This document shows, piece by piece, positions 48,069-53,812 of a DNA stretch of 53,812 bases (position 1 is the first letter of the stretch; each line of letters starts with the position of its first letter). The DNA lies in contig JAKASK010000004.1 of NCBI GenBank assembly GCA_021819105.1, positions 1-53,812 of the forward strand, in the 5' to 3' direction. The stretch comes from an archaeon. Its GTDB lineage: Archaea; Thermoproteota; Nitrososphaeria; Nitrososphaerales; Gagatemarchaeaceae. The notes beneath the pieces are model-generated. The model searched no databases. It was not told where the DNA came from and saw nothing but the letters and a program-made list of their open reading frames with translations. A program made the translations under genes and the position numbers.

Positions 48069-48668
48069 ATGGACTCCAAACGAATCCTCGCAGCAGTGTT
48101 CTCTATGGGCCTAGGCGGCACGAAGGCGAACACTGAGGGCATCGCCCAGCGGCTAGGGTTGACGAGAGCCGAGGCTGAAGCGGAGATCGAAAGGCTCTCG
48201 AGGGAGGGGCTGCTGGCTTCGGAACGGGGAAAGGTCTCCATCACCCCGAAGGGGAGGAGGGCGATCAGGGTGGTCTTCATCGGAGGAGGCTTCGAGATCA
48301 TCCACTACGGGCACGTCCACACCATCAGCAAGGCGAAGGAGCTCGGGGACGCGCTGGTGGTCTCGGTGGCGAGGGACAGCACCATCAGGCGCAGGAAGAA
48401 AAGAGAGCCGATAGTCGGGGAGGGGGACAGGGTAAAGCTGCTCTCCTCGCTCAGGCAGGTCGACGCGGCGATACTGGGGGTGAAGGGGGACATCTATGTG
48501 ACCCTCCAGCGGGTCGGCCCCGACGTCGTCGCCCTCGGCTACGACCAGTATCATCTCGAAGACCAGATACGGAGCGAGGCCAAGAAGCGGGGTCTGAGGG
48601 TCAAGGTCGTACGACTGGACTCGCCCTACCCGGGGTTGAAGACGAGCAGGCTGCTGAGCGAGCTCTAG
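48069..48668 (+). CDS. ribL: Winged-helix/FAD synthetase (RibL-like nucleotidyltransferase) fusion
   Basis: A 199-aa protein. Residues 1 to about 65 form a winged helix (GIAQRLGLTRAEAEAEIERL, GLLASERGKVSITPKGRRA). Residues about 67-199 are a cytidylyltransferase-like domain with HYGH at 79-82 (the HxGH motif) in GGGFEIIHYGHVHTISKAKE. LGYDQYHLEDQ follows, and the protein ends KTSRLLSEL. Archaeal RibL makes FAD from FMN and ATP or CTP. The added DNA-binding domain suggests flavin-responsive autoregulation, parallel to the HTH-riboflavin kinase RbkR (inference). It is cotranscribed with dph5. Confidence 0.83.
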   Translation: MDSKRILAAVFSMGLGGTKANTEGIAQRLGLTRAEAEAEIERLSREGLLASERGKVSITPKGRRAIRVVFIGGGFEIIHYGHVHTISKAKELGDALVVSVARDSTIRRRKKREPIVGEGDRVKLLSSLRQVDAAILGVKGDIYVTLQRVGPDVVALGYDQYHLEDQIRSEAKKRGLRVKVVRLDSPYPGLKTSRLLSEL

Positions 48669-49288
48669 GCCCTCTCCAGCCTCTTCTCGAGCCGAGCCAT
48701 GGATGCGCTGACCGAGTCCCTTCCGATCTCCTCGGCAAGGAGCCCCCTGGTGTCCTCGACCAGCATCCTCGCGACGTCGATCTTCCTCCTGGCCCCGCCC
48801 ACGACGTGGTCGTAGACGGCGAGGGGAGAGCACATCGAGTAGAGTTCCTCCATGACCCTGAAGTAATTCTTCGCCTTCGCGAGCTTGCGCTGCAGGATGG
48901 AGTCGAGGACGAGCCGCTTCAGCTCGCCTACGGAGTCGAGGAGCCCGAGGAGGTAGGCCTCGGGGGACGCTGCCAGCTCGTCCATCGATGGGACGGACTT
49001 CCCCTTGGACAGCGCGATGACCGCGCTCGCCTCGACCACCTCGGCCTCTGGTGAGACCAGGTAGCGCGAGACGGAGCCGTCCGAAGTCTTCTTCAGCGAC
49101 TTCAGGAGCTCCTTCGCCTTCGCGAGCTCATTCTCCCCTTCCTTGAGCTTCCCCGTGTGGACGTCGATTATAGCCCTCGAGGACGCAGCGATGACGTCCC
49201 TGCTGTCTTTCAGCACCCGGTCGCGCCGTTCGAGCTGCTCAGAGAAGCGGTGCTCCATCTTCCTTATCGAACTCTTGACTTCTTCCAA
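48665..49288 (-). CDS. Translin family protein
   Basis: A 207-aa all-helical protein. RDRVLKDSRDVIAASSRAI and EAYLLGLLDSVGELKRLVLD match the translin/TRAX core. Eukaryotic translin binds RNA and single-stranded DNA and forms the C3PO ribonuclease with TRAX. Archaeal members form RNA-binding or RNase oligomers. The start is TTG, with a TATA box 31 nt upstream. It ends with a 4-nt convergent overlap with ribL. Confidence 0.85.
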   Translation of the reverse strand: MEEVKSSIRKMEHRFSEQLERRDRVLKDSRDVIAASSRAIIDVHTGKLKEGENELAKAKELLKSLKKTSDGSVSRYLVSPEAEVVEASAVIALSKGKSVPSMDELAASPEAYLLGLLDSVGELKRLVLDSILQRKLAKAKNYFRVMEELYSMCSPLAVYDHVVGGARRKIDVARMLVEDTRGLLAEEIGRDSVSASMARLEKRLERA

Positions 49289-49314
49289 CGCCGATGCCGG
49301 CCGCAGGGCGCAAT

Positions 49315-49323
49315 GTGATAAGG
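49315..49323 (-). promoter_or_regulatory. TATA box of the translin gene
   Basis: Minus-strand CCTTATCAC is centred about 31 nt upstream of the TTG at 49288. Confidence 0.5.
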
Positions 49324-49384
49324 TTACCTTCGGAAGGACGATTTTCGGCGGCGTCCCCGGGCCGCTAACTCGGCGGGTGGAACA

Positions 49385-49393
49385 CGTTTACAT
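49385..49393 (+). promoter_or_regulatory. TATA-like element of the hjc gene
   Basis: CGTTTACAT is centred about 30 nt upstream of the TTG at 49419, which favours that start over the ATG at 49392. Confidence 0.45.
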
Positions 49394-49418
49394 GCTTCCA
49401 AAAAGTGCCGGTTTGCGG

Positions 49419-49727
49419 TTGCCAAACCGCAACTACACGAGGGGGAGGTCAGCCGAATATCGATCGATGCTCACTCTCAGGAAGGACGGTTGGATGGTCT
49501 CAAGGAGCGCCGCCTCACACGGGGCCGTGGACGTCTTCGCGGCGAAGGAGGGAAAGATCCTGCTGGTGCAGGTGAAGAGCGGGAAGGCGAGGGCGACCAA
49601 GGAAGAGCTCGAAGAACTTGTAAGGTGGGGGGAGAGCTCGAACGGCGACGCAGAAGTGTGGTACTACAAGGGGAGGGGGAAGGTCGTCAAGATGAGGGTC
49701 CACGCAGCCAAGAGGGGAGGACACTGA
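49419..49727 (+). CDS. hjc: Holliday junction resolvase Hjc-like nuclease
   Basis: A protein of about 102 aa of the PD-(D/E)xK fold that cuts four-way DNA junctions during recombination. NYTRGRSAEYR holds the first acidic residue (Glu13), SRSAASHGAVDVFA holds Asp38, and LLVQVKSGK carries Lys53. The usual Glu of the ExK motif is Gln51 here. It is short compared with the usual 120-140 residues. The start is unsure (TTG 49419, or ATG 49392 adding nine residues). The next gene overlaps its stop. Confidence 0.85.
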   Translation: MPNRNYTRGRSAEYRSMLTLRKDGWMVSRSAASHGAVDVFAAKEGKILLVQVKSGKARATKEELEELVRWGESSNGDAEVWYYKGRGKVVKMRVHAAKRGGH

Positions 49728-49882
49728 AGGCGAAGTGCTTTTTCTGCGACACCGAGCTGGAAGTCGTGCTCCACACCTTCAAGGTGGGCCCCCGCGAAGA
49801 GCCGGTGTGCGAAGAGTGCCACGTGAAGACGGTCAACAGGGTGAAGGCGAAGGTCGAGGAAGAGAACGACGGCTCAGGCTGA
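49724..49882 (+). CDS. Small zinc-ribbon protein, apparent CTG start
   Basis: A 52-aa protein with two Cys pairs (CFFCD and CEEC) 21 residues apart, a likely zinc-binding site, followed by a Lys/Glu-rich helix. No ATG, GTG or TTG lies in frame before the first Cys pair. A CTG at 49724 overlaps the hjc stop as CTGA, mirroring the ATGA, GTGA and TTGA junctions of this genome. CTG initiation is thus inferred from position. Function unknown. Confidence 0.6.
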   Translation: MKAKCFFCDTELEVVLHTFKVGPREEPVCEECHVKTVNRVKAKVEEENDGSG

Positions 49883-50233
49883 CGCGCAGGCCCGCCTCAG
49901 CCCGCGTATGAGGGTCGAGCACTCGGTGAACCTCTCCTCGTCGTCCCCCTTCCGGTAGCAGTCCAGGGCCCTTTCGTAGTCGCCAAGGGCGTTGAGAGCC
50001 TTGATCGCCGGAGTCAGGCTTGGCTCAGAGAGGATGAGCCTCCCGGCGGTCTCGTACCAGCCTGCGGCGTCTTCGTACTGGTCGAGCTGATAGAAGCAGG
50101 TCGCGATGGACTCGCACGCGTCGACCTTCTGGGGCGAGGACAGGAACTTCTCGAGCTGCTCCTTCAGGATGTACACCGCGGCGTTGCCGCTCCTCATCTT
50201 CTCGACCCTGAACCCTTCGGAGAAGTCGCTCAA
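49874..50233 (-). CDS. TPR-like helical repeat protein
   Basis: A 119-aa protein with two to three tetratricopeptide-like helix pairs: IATCFYQLDQYEDAAGWYET and KALNALGDYERALDCYRKG. A further helix pair lies near the N-terminus. It is presumably a protein-binding scaffold. The stop overlaps the zinc-ribbon gene convergently by 9 nt. Confidence 0.72.
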   Translation of the reverse strand: MSDFSEGFRVEKMRSGNAAVYILKEQLEKFLSSPQKVDACESIATCFYQLDQYEDAAGWYETAGRLILSEPSLTPAIKALNALGDYERALDCYRKGDDEERFTECSTLIRGLRRACASA

Positions 50234-50311
50234 CGGGGTGAGTTCATCCGGAGGGGCTTTCAGCGGGAGGCTCTAGAATTGTTGAGCCGAAAATCAAAAG
50301 TCGAGGATCGG

Positions 50312-50800
50312 TCATCCTGCTTTCAGGACCGCGACCTCGGCGTCCCTGAGCCTGCGCCTCGTCTTGGCCTCTTTGAAGCGCCGCTTCTCGTCCTTGGTGG
50401 TCGCGACGAGGGGAGGTATCGCAGTCGGCTTCCCCTTTTCGTCCAAGGCCACGTAGGTGAGGTAGCAGGACCCCGTGTGGGTCCCCTGGCGGGTGGAAGG
50501 GTCGACCGCTTCGATGCGCACCCCTATCTCCATGGACGTGTGCCCCACGTAGTTGACCGCCGCCTTCAGTATGAGGAGGTTCCCGACGTAGACCGGCGCA
50601 TAGAAGTTCATCCTGTCGATTGACGCAGTGACCACGTTCTTCCCGGCGTGGCGCCAGGCGACTATGGCAGCGACCTCGTCCATGTACTTCATTATCGAAC
50701 CCCCGAAGACGTTTCCGATCACGTTGGCGTCGGTGGGCATCATGAGCCTGGCCGTGGTCATCTCTGACTCGGACACCTTTCTCGCCTGGAGCTTCTTCAA
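50312..50800 (-). CDS. Hotdog-fold acyl-CoA thioesterase
   Basis: A 162-aa thioesterase of the BFIT/YciA type that hydrolyses acyl-CoA. GNVFGGSIMKYMDEVAAIVA contains the catalytic Asp region, and VTASIDRMNFYAPVYVGNLL is the family block. TTG at 50800 is chosen since a TATA element lies about 30 nt upstream; the longer frame to 50848 would cover it. The divergent MBL gene shares that AT-rich promoter. Confidence 0.88.
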   Translation of the reverse strand: MKKLQARKVSESEMTTARLMMPTDANVIGNVFGGSIMKYMDEVAAIVAWRHAGKNVVTASIDRMNFYAPVYVGNLLILKAAVNYVGHTSMEIGVRIEAVDPSTRQGTHTGSCYLTYVALDEKGKPTAIPPLVATTKDEKRRFKEAKTRRRLRDAEVAVLKAG

Positions 50801-50825
50801 CGGCAGGTTCCCGGACTGATGGAAC

Positions 50826-50836
50826 TTGATAAAGGT
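50826..50836. promoter_or_regulatory. Shared divergent TATA element (thioesterase / MBL hydrolase)
   Basis: TTGATAAAGG on the plus strand lies about 33 nt before TTG 50863. Its complement CCTTTATCAA lies about 30 nt before the minus-strand TTG 50800. Confidence 0.5.
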
Positions 50837-50862
50837 GAACCAACCCACGACGAGGGTCGCGC

Positions 50863-51465
50863 TTGATCGTCCGGCAGCTCAGCGTCGGGGCAATGGCCAA
50901 CTTCGTGTATCTTGTAGCAGACGAGGAGAGCAGGGAGGCCCTTGTCGTCGACTCGGGGTGGGAGACGGGCCCCGTAGAAAGGACGGCCGCGGAGCTGGGG
51001 GCGAAGGTGAAGTACGCTGTCGCCACCCATGAGCACTTCGACCACGTCTCGACGCTGGAAGAGCTGGCGAAGGACCTCGGCGCCGAAGTTGTCGCCCACG
51101 AAAAGTCGCCAGTGCGGTGCGACGTCAGGGTGGCCGACGGCACCGAGCTCGCGCTCGGCAGGTCGAAGGTACGGGTCATTCACACCCCCGGGCACACGGA
51201 GGACAGCATCTGCCTCTACGACGGCAGTGAAGTGTTCACAGGAGACACCCTTTTCGTCGGCACCATCGGGCGTTTCGACCTGGCGAAGGCCGGCGAGATG
51301 TACAGGAGCCTCTACGAAGTCATCCTCGGGCTGCCAGCTCCGACAGAGGTCTATCCGGGCCACGACTACGGAGGCGTCCCCCACAGGACGCTGGGAGAGG
51401 AGAAGGGCTCGAACCCCTACCTCGGATGCAAGGACTTCAAGGGCTTCCTTTCTCTTTTCTCATGA
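50863..51465 (+). CDS. Metallo-beta-lactamase-fold hydrolase (glyoxalase II/persulfide dioxygenase-like)
   Basis: A 200-aa MBL-fold enzyme starting at TTG. Metal ligands are THEHFDH (HxHxDH), His in TPGHTEDS, Asp in FTGDTLF and His in YPGHDY. The set fits the glyoxalase II-like group, whose members hydrolyse thioesters or act as persulfide dioxygenases. The substrate is unknown. Its 3' end overlaps the dehydratase-like gene convergently by 29 nt. Confidence 0.88.
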   Translation: MIVRQLSVGAMANFVYLVADEESREALVVDSGWETGPVERTAAELGAKVKYAVATHEHFDHVSTLEELAKDLGAEVVAHEKSPVRCDVRVADGTELALGRSKVRVIHTPGHTEDSICLYDGSEVFTGDTLFVGTIGRFDLAKAGEMYRSLYEVILGLPAPTEVYPGHDYGGVPHRTLGEEKGSNPYLGCKDFKGFLSLFS

Positions 51466-52432
51466 GGATCGAGCGCAGCAGGCCGACAGAGATGTTGCCG
51501 CCGCTTATCACGAGGGCGACCTTCTGCCCCGGCTCCCCCTTCAGCGGCCCCTTCATCGCTGCCAGCGGGGAAGCGCCGGCAGGCTCGGCGAGCACCCTCG
51601 CCAGGGTGAGGAGCTCGTAGATGGCGTCCTCCAGCTGGTCGTCGCTCACCAGCCCGATCTTGGAGACGAACCTCCGCGTGGCTTCGAAGGTCAGCTCTCC
51701 CGGGATCGCCGCCTGCATGCCGTCGGCTATGGTCGGCTTCGGCTCGACCCTCAGCCTCTTGCCCTCCTTGACCGACTCGTACATTGAAGGGATAGACAGC
51801 GTCTCGGCGCCGTAGACGAGGGCCCGGGGGTTCGACCCCTTCAGCGCGATGGCGATGCCTGAGATGAGCCCACCTCCGCCTATGGCCACGGTCACCGCTT
51901 CGAGGCCAGGCAGCTGCCGGCTGATTTCGAGGCCGCAGGTCCCCTGGCCGGCGATGACGTCCCTGTCGTCGAAGGCGTGGACGAAGGTCAGGCGGCGCTT
52001 CCCGGCGGTCGCCAGCGCGTTTTCGTAGGCCTGGTCGTACCCCGCCCCGCCGCGGATGACCTCGGCTCCCTGCTCCTCGATAGCCATTAGCTTCTGGGGA
52101 TTGACCGCCTCCGGGACGCACACGGCCGCCTTCACGCCGAACAGCTTCGCGGCGTAGGCGATCGCGAGCCCGTGGTTCCCTGAGGAAGCGGTGACCACCC
52201 CCTTGGCGAGGTCGGAGTCTGGGAGCGACAGGAGCTTGTTCATGGCGCCCCTCAGCTTGAAGACGTGGATCGGGAGCGACGTCTCGAGCTTCAGGTACAC
52301 CTGCCTGCCCAGGAGCTCGGAGATTCCTTTGGAGTACTCGAGGGGGGTCGGGGCGATGTACCTTCGGATCCTTTCTTCGGCGGCTTCGATGTCGTGATAG
52401 CCAGGTAGCGACCCTCGGCTCAGCCGAACCAC
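51437..52432 (-). CDS. ilvA: Threonine/serine dehydratase-like PLP enzyme
   Basis: A 331-aa fold-type II PLP enzyme. The PLP lysine is in VFKLRGAMNKL, the substrate loop is TASSGNHGLAIAYAA, and the phosphate-binding Gly loop is IGGGGLISGIA. No C-terminal ACT domain is present, so it would be the catabolic or unregulated form. Serine racemase activity is also possible. The GTG at 52432 is taken as the start; the frame opens further upstream inside the FEN-1 gene, which it overlaps by 13 nt. Confidence 0.87.
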   Translation of the reverse strand: MVRLSRGSLPGYHDIEAAEERIRRYIAPTPLEYSKGISELLGRQVYLKLETSLPIHVFKLRGAMNKLLSLPDSDLAKGVVTASSGNHGLAIAYAAKLFGVKAAVCVPEAVNPQKLMAIEEQGAEVIRGGAGYDQAYENALATAGKRRLTFVHAFDDRDVIAGQGTCGLEISRQLPGLEAVTVAIGGGGLISGIAIALKGSNPRALVYGAETLSIPSMYESVKEGKRLRVEPKPTIADGMQAAIPGELTFEATRRFVSKIGLVSDDQLEDAIYELLTLARVLAEPAGASPLAAMKGPLKGEPGQKVALVISGGNISVGLLRSILMRKEKGSP

Positions 52433-53445
52433 TTCTCCAATGTCTCGGACTGCGGCACCTTCGCCGCCTGCACTCTGGCGATCGCGGCCTCCACCCGCTC
52501 CCTTGAGAAAGAGTGCTCCCCGACGAGAAAGGACAGCATCCTCTGCCTGTCCAGAGGCTTCCATTCGGGCCTGACCCCCTTTGTCGAGGGCGCATCGAGG
52601 TAGAGCTTCCTGATCTCTTGGTAGCTCACCCCGGCCAGGGACTCCGACAGCTCCTTGACCTCTTCGAGGCGGCCATACTTCTTCAGATATTTCAGGGCGG
52701 TCGCGGGACCGACCCCTTCGAACCCGTCCGGGTTGAAGTCGGTGCCCAGGAGGATCGCGTAGTCGACCAGCTGCTCCCTGGTCAGCCCGGTTTCCGCCAG
52801 CACCGAAGCCAGGGTGATCCTTTCAGGGACGACGTTCACCACGATCCCCTTGCTGGGGAGCCGACGCTTCCCCGATATGGTCACATTCCTGACTAGCACG
52901 GGCGCGCCGAACACCAGGGAGTCGTGGTCCTGGGAGGCGACGGCGTTCACCGTCCCCTCTATCGCCATCACCGAGGCCTGGGCCTCCCCTTCGGAGGGAG
53001 CGTCGACCCAGGGGATGCCCATGGCGTCGAGGAGCTCCTTGGCGTCGCCCACCATGTCCCGCCTGAGGACGGTCGACGCTTCGGCGAACTTCCTTGCCTG
53101 GGTCATGTCGCCGGTCTGGAGGGCGCGCAGGTACTGGTCCTTCGCTTCTCTCCTCTGCTCTGACCTTCGCCTGATCTCCTCCATCTTCAGCTCCGGGGGC
53201 CTGCCGTCGAAGACGTAGACGAGCTTCATCCCGAGCTCGAGCAGGTTGACGTTCCGGTAGAAGAGCCCGGATATGTGGGAGGTGACCCGGCCCTGCGAGT
53301 CTTTGAGGTGGCCCCCGTCCATCCCCCTGATGATGGCCAGGAACTGGTAGAGGGTGTTGTAGCCGTCGACAGCCAGCTTCCAGCCCGCTATGTCTTCGAG
53401 CTGTATCTTCTCCCTGGGGATCGAGTCGCCGAAGTCTACGCCCAT
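52420..53445 (-). CDS. fen: Flap endonuclease 1
   Basis: A 341-aa structure-specific nuclease that removes RNA primers and flaps at Okazaki junctions. The N domain starts MGVDFGDSIPREKIQ, with metal-binding Asp in AVDGYNTLYQF and VYVFDGRPPELK. The I domain has APSEGEAQA and ASQDHDSLVFG, then LGTDFNPDGFEGVGPATALK. The C-terminus QSETLEKWFG is a PCNA-interacting PIP box (QxxLxxWF). A TATA box lies 30 nt upstream. Confidence 0.97.
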   Translation of the reverse strand: MGVDFGDSIPREKIQLEDIAGWKLAVDGYNTLYQFLAIIRGMDGGHLKDSQGRVTSHISGLFYRNVNLLELGMKLVYVFDGRPPELKMEEIRRRSEQRREAKDQYLRALQTGDMTQARKFAEASTVLRRDMVGDAKELLDAMGIPWVDAPSEGEAQASVMAIEGTVNAVASQDHDSLVFGAPVLVRNVTISGKRRLPSKGIVVNVVPERITLASVLAETGLTREQLVDYAILLGTDFNPDGFEGVGPATALKYLKKYGRLEEVKELSESLAGVSYQEIRKLYLDAPSTKGVRPEWKPLDRQRMLSFLVGEHSFSRERVEAAIARVQAAKVPQSETLEKWFG

Positions 53446-53469
53446 GGCTGGGGACGCCTGCAGCCCGTT

Positions 53470-53480
53470 CGATTTATCGG
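53470..53480 (-). promoter_or_regulatory. TATA box of fen
   Basis: Minus-strand CCGATAAATCG is centred about 30 nt upstream of the start at 53445. Confidence 0.55.
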
Positions 53481-53485
53481 TTCGG

Positions 53486-53743
53486 TCACTCGGAGATGCG
53501 AGGCATGCGCGGCTCCTCCGTCGGCTTCTCCTGGAACTCCACGCGCCGCTTGTCCTTGGACACCCATCTCACGGTGATCAGCCCGAGGATCTCGAGCTGC
53601 ATCAAGATCTTGTCGAGCTCGTCGGGGGAGCACTTGTTGCCGTTCTTGTTGAGGGCCTCCAGAAGGTCGTCGTCGGTGGCACTCTTCTTCTCCTTCATCC
53701 ATTCATAGGCGGAGTATCTTAGGGGATATCTCATTTGGTCCAC
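53486..53743 (-). CDS. Small winged-helix-like protein, unknown function
   Basis: A protein of about 85 aa beginning MDQMRYPLRYSAYEWMKEK from a GTG at 53743 (an ATG three codons later, at 53734, is an alternative). The middle (DDLLEALNKN, SPDELDKILMQLEILGLITV, WVSKDKRRVEF) has the helix-helix-helix-beta-hairpin pattern of a winged helix. No family with known function was recognised. It is upstream of FEN-1 in the same direction, but each gene has its own TATA box. Confidence 0.7.
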   Translation of the reverse strand: MDQMRYPLRYSAYEWMKEKKSATDDDLLEALNKNGNKCSPDELDKILMQLEILGLITVRWVSKDKRRVEFQEKPTEEPRMPRISE

Positions 53744-53780
53744 ATCGGGTGAGAAACGGCAAGAGTCGCCATTGCCCGGA

Positions 53781-53790
53781 GGTATAAAAG
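53781..53790 (-). promoter_or_regulatory. TATA box upstream of the small winged-helix gene
   Basis: Minus-strand CTTTTATACC is a strong TATA box 42-50 nt upstream of the likely start, implying a leader of about 15-25 nt. Confidence 0.6.
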
Positions 53791-53812
53791 GTATGCAGGC
53801 TGGTGATTCTGT

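Noticed and set aside
1-53812. CRISPR arrays, insertion sequences, integrase or att sites
   Set aside because: No spaced direct repeats, transposase, recombinase or Cas motifs were seen in the readable genes.

Overview
The window reads as a chromosomal segment of a GC-rich archaeon, most consistent with the Thermoproteota (a Nitrososphaeria/Thaumarchaeota-like lineage or a relative; the exact placement is inference). Supporting evidence: archaeal/eukaryotic-type ribosomal proteins (S4e, L19e, L32e), RNase P protein Rnp1, Cbf5, a PIP-box FEN-1, a thermosome, Dph5, deoxyhypusine synthase, Hjc, intron-bearing tRNAs, and TATA boxes about 27-31 nt upstream of many start codons, implying mostly leaderless mRNAs. 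TTG and GTG starts are frequent, and genes in operons often overlap through ATGA, GTGA or TTGA junctions.

Layout. 1-1.6 kb: rps13-rps4-rps11 on the plus strand, not followed by the usual RNA polymerase D subunit gene. 1.6-2.5 kb: a winged-helix/S-layer-like/EF-hand protein. 2.7-9.5 kb: glmS, deoxyhypusine synthase, then a minus-strand purine operon guaB-purA-purB. 9.55-9.65 kb: tRNA-Ser(GGA) with a short intron. 9.7-22.1 kb: one continuous minus-strand ribosomal/secretion operon of 23 genes, rpl22-rps3-rpl29-rnp1-rps17-rpl14-rpl24-rps4e-rpl5-rps14-rps8-rpl6-rpl32e-rpl19e-rpl18-rps5-rpl30-rpl15-secY-adkA-DUF106-cmk-cbf5. It starts at L22, so L3, L4, L23, L2 and S19 must lie elsewhere.

22.2-26 kb: plus-strand succinate dehydrogenase genes (sdhA, sdhB, a membrane anchor and a tiny two-helix protein) followed by a frameshifted small membrane ORF. 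26-34 kb: the SUF iron-sulfur assembly locus sufC / sufB-sufD-Rieske-sufS-sufU. SufB carries two complete LAGLIDADG inteins, each inserted directly before a cysteine that matches one of the two functional SufB cysteines. The promoters of sufB and sufC (the latter shared with a divergent hemerythrin-like gene) carry the same dyad ATAAC-N4-GTTAT. 34-38 kb: GAF-domain protein, aquaporin, thermosome, ornithine cyclodeaminase-like enzyme.

38-41 kb: small membrane zinc-ribbon protein, DUF371, a diphosphomevalonate-decarboxylase homologue lacking the catalytic Asp, a 71-aa protein and an SDR oxidoreductase. 41.3-41.8 kb: a half-size HEAT-repeat protein with the two His-Glu motifs of deoxyhypusine hydroxylase, which may complete hypusine synthesis with the synthase at 4.5 kb. 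41.9-46.2 kb: zinc-type alcohol dehydrogenase, SSS-family permease with its DUF3311 partner, and a GltD-like flavoprotein. 46.6 kb: tRNA-Lys(CUU) that needs removal of two non-anticodon introns to fold. 47-53.8 kb: a Dph5-DUF357 fusion, an HTH-FAD synthetase-like fusion, translin, Hjc, a zinc-ribbon protein apparently starting at CTG, a TPR protein, acyl-CoA thioesterase, MBL hydrolase, threonine dehydratase-like enzyme, FEN-1 and a small winged-helix protein.

No CRISPR array, insertion sequence, rRNA or prophage was seen. The only obvious mobile elements are the two inteins.
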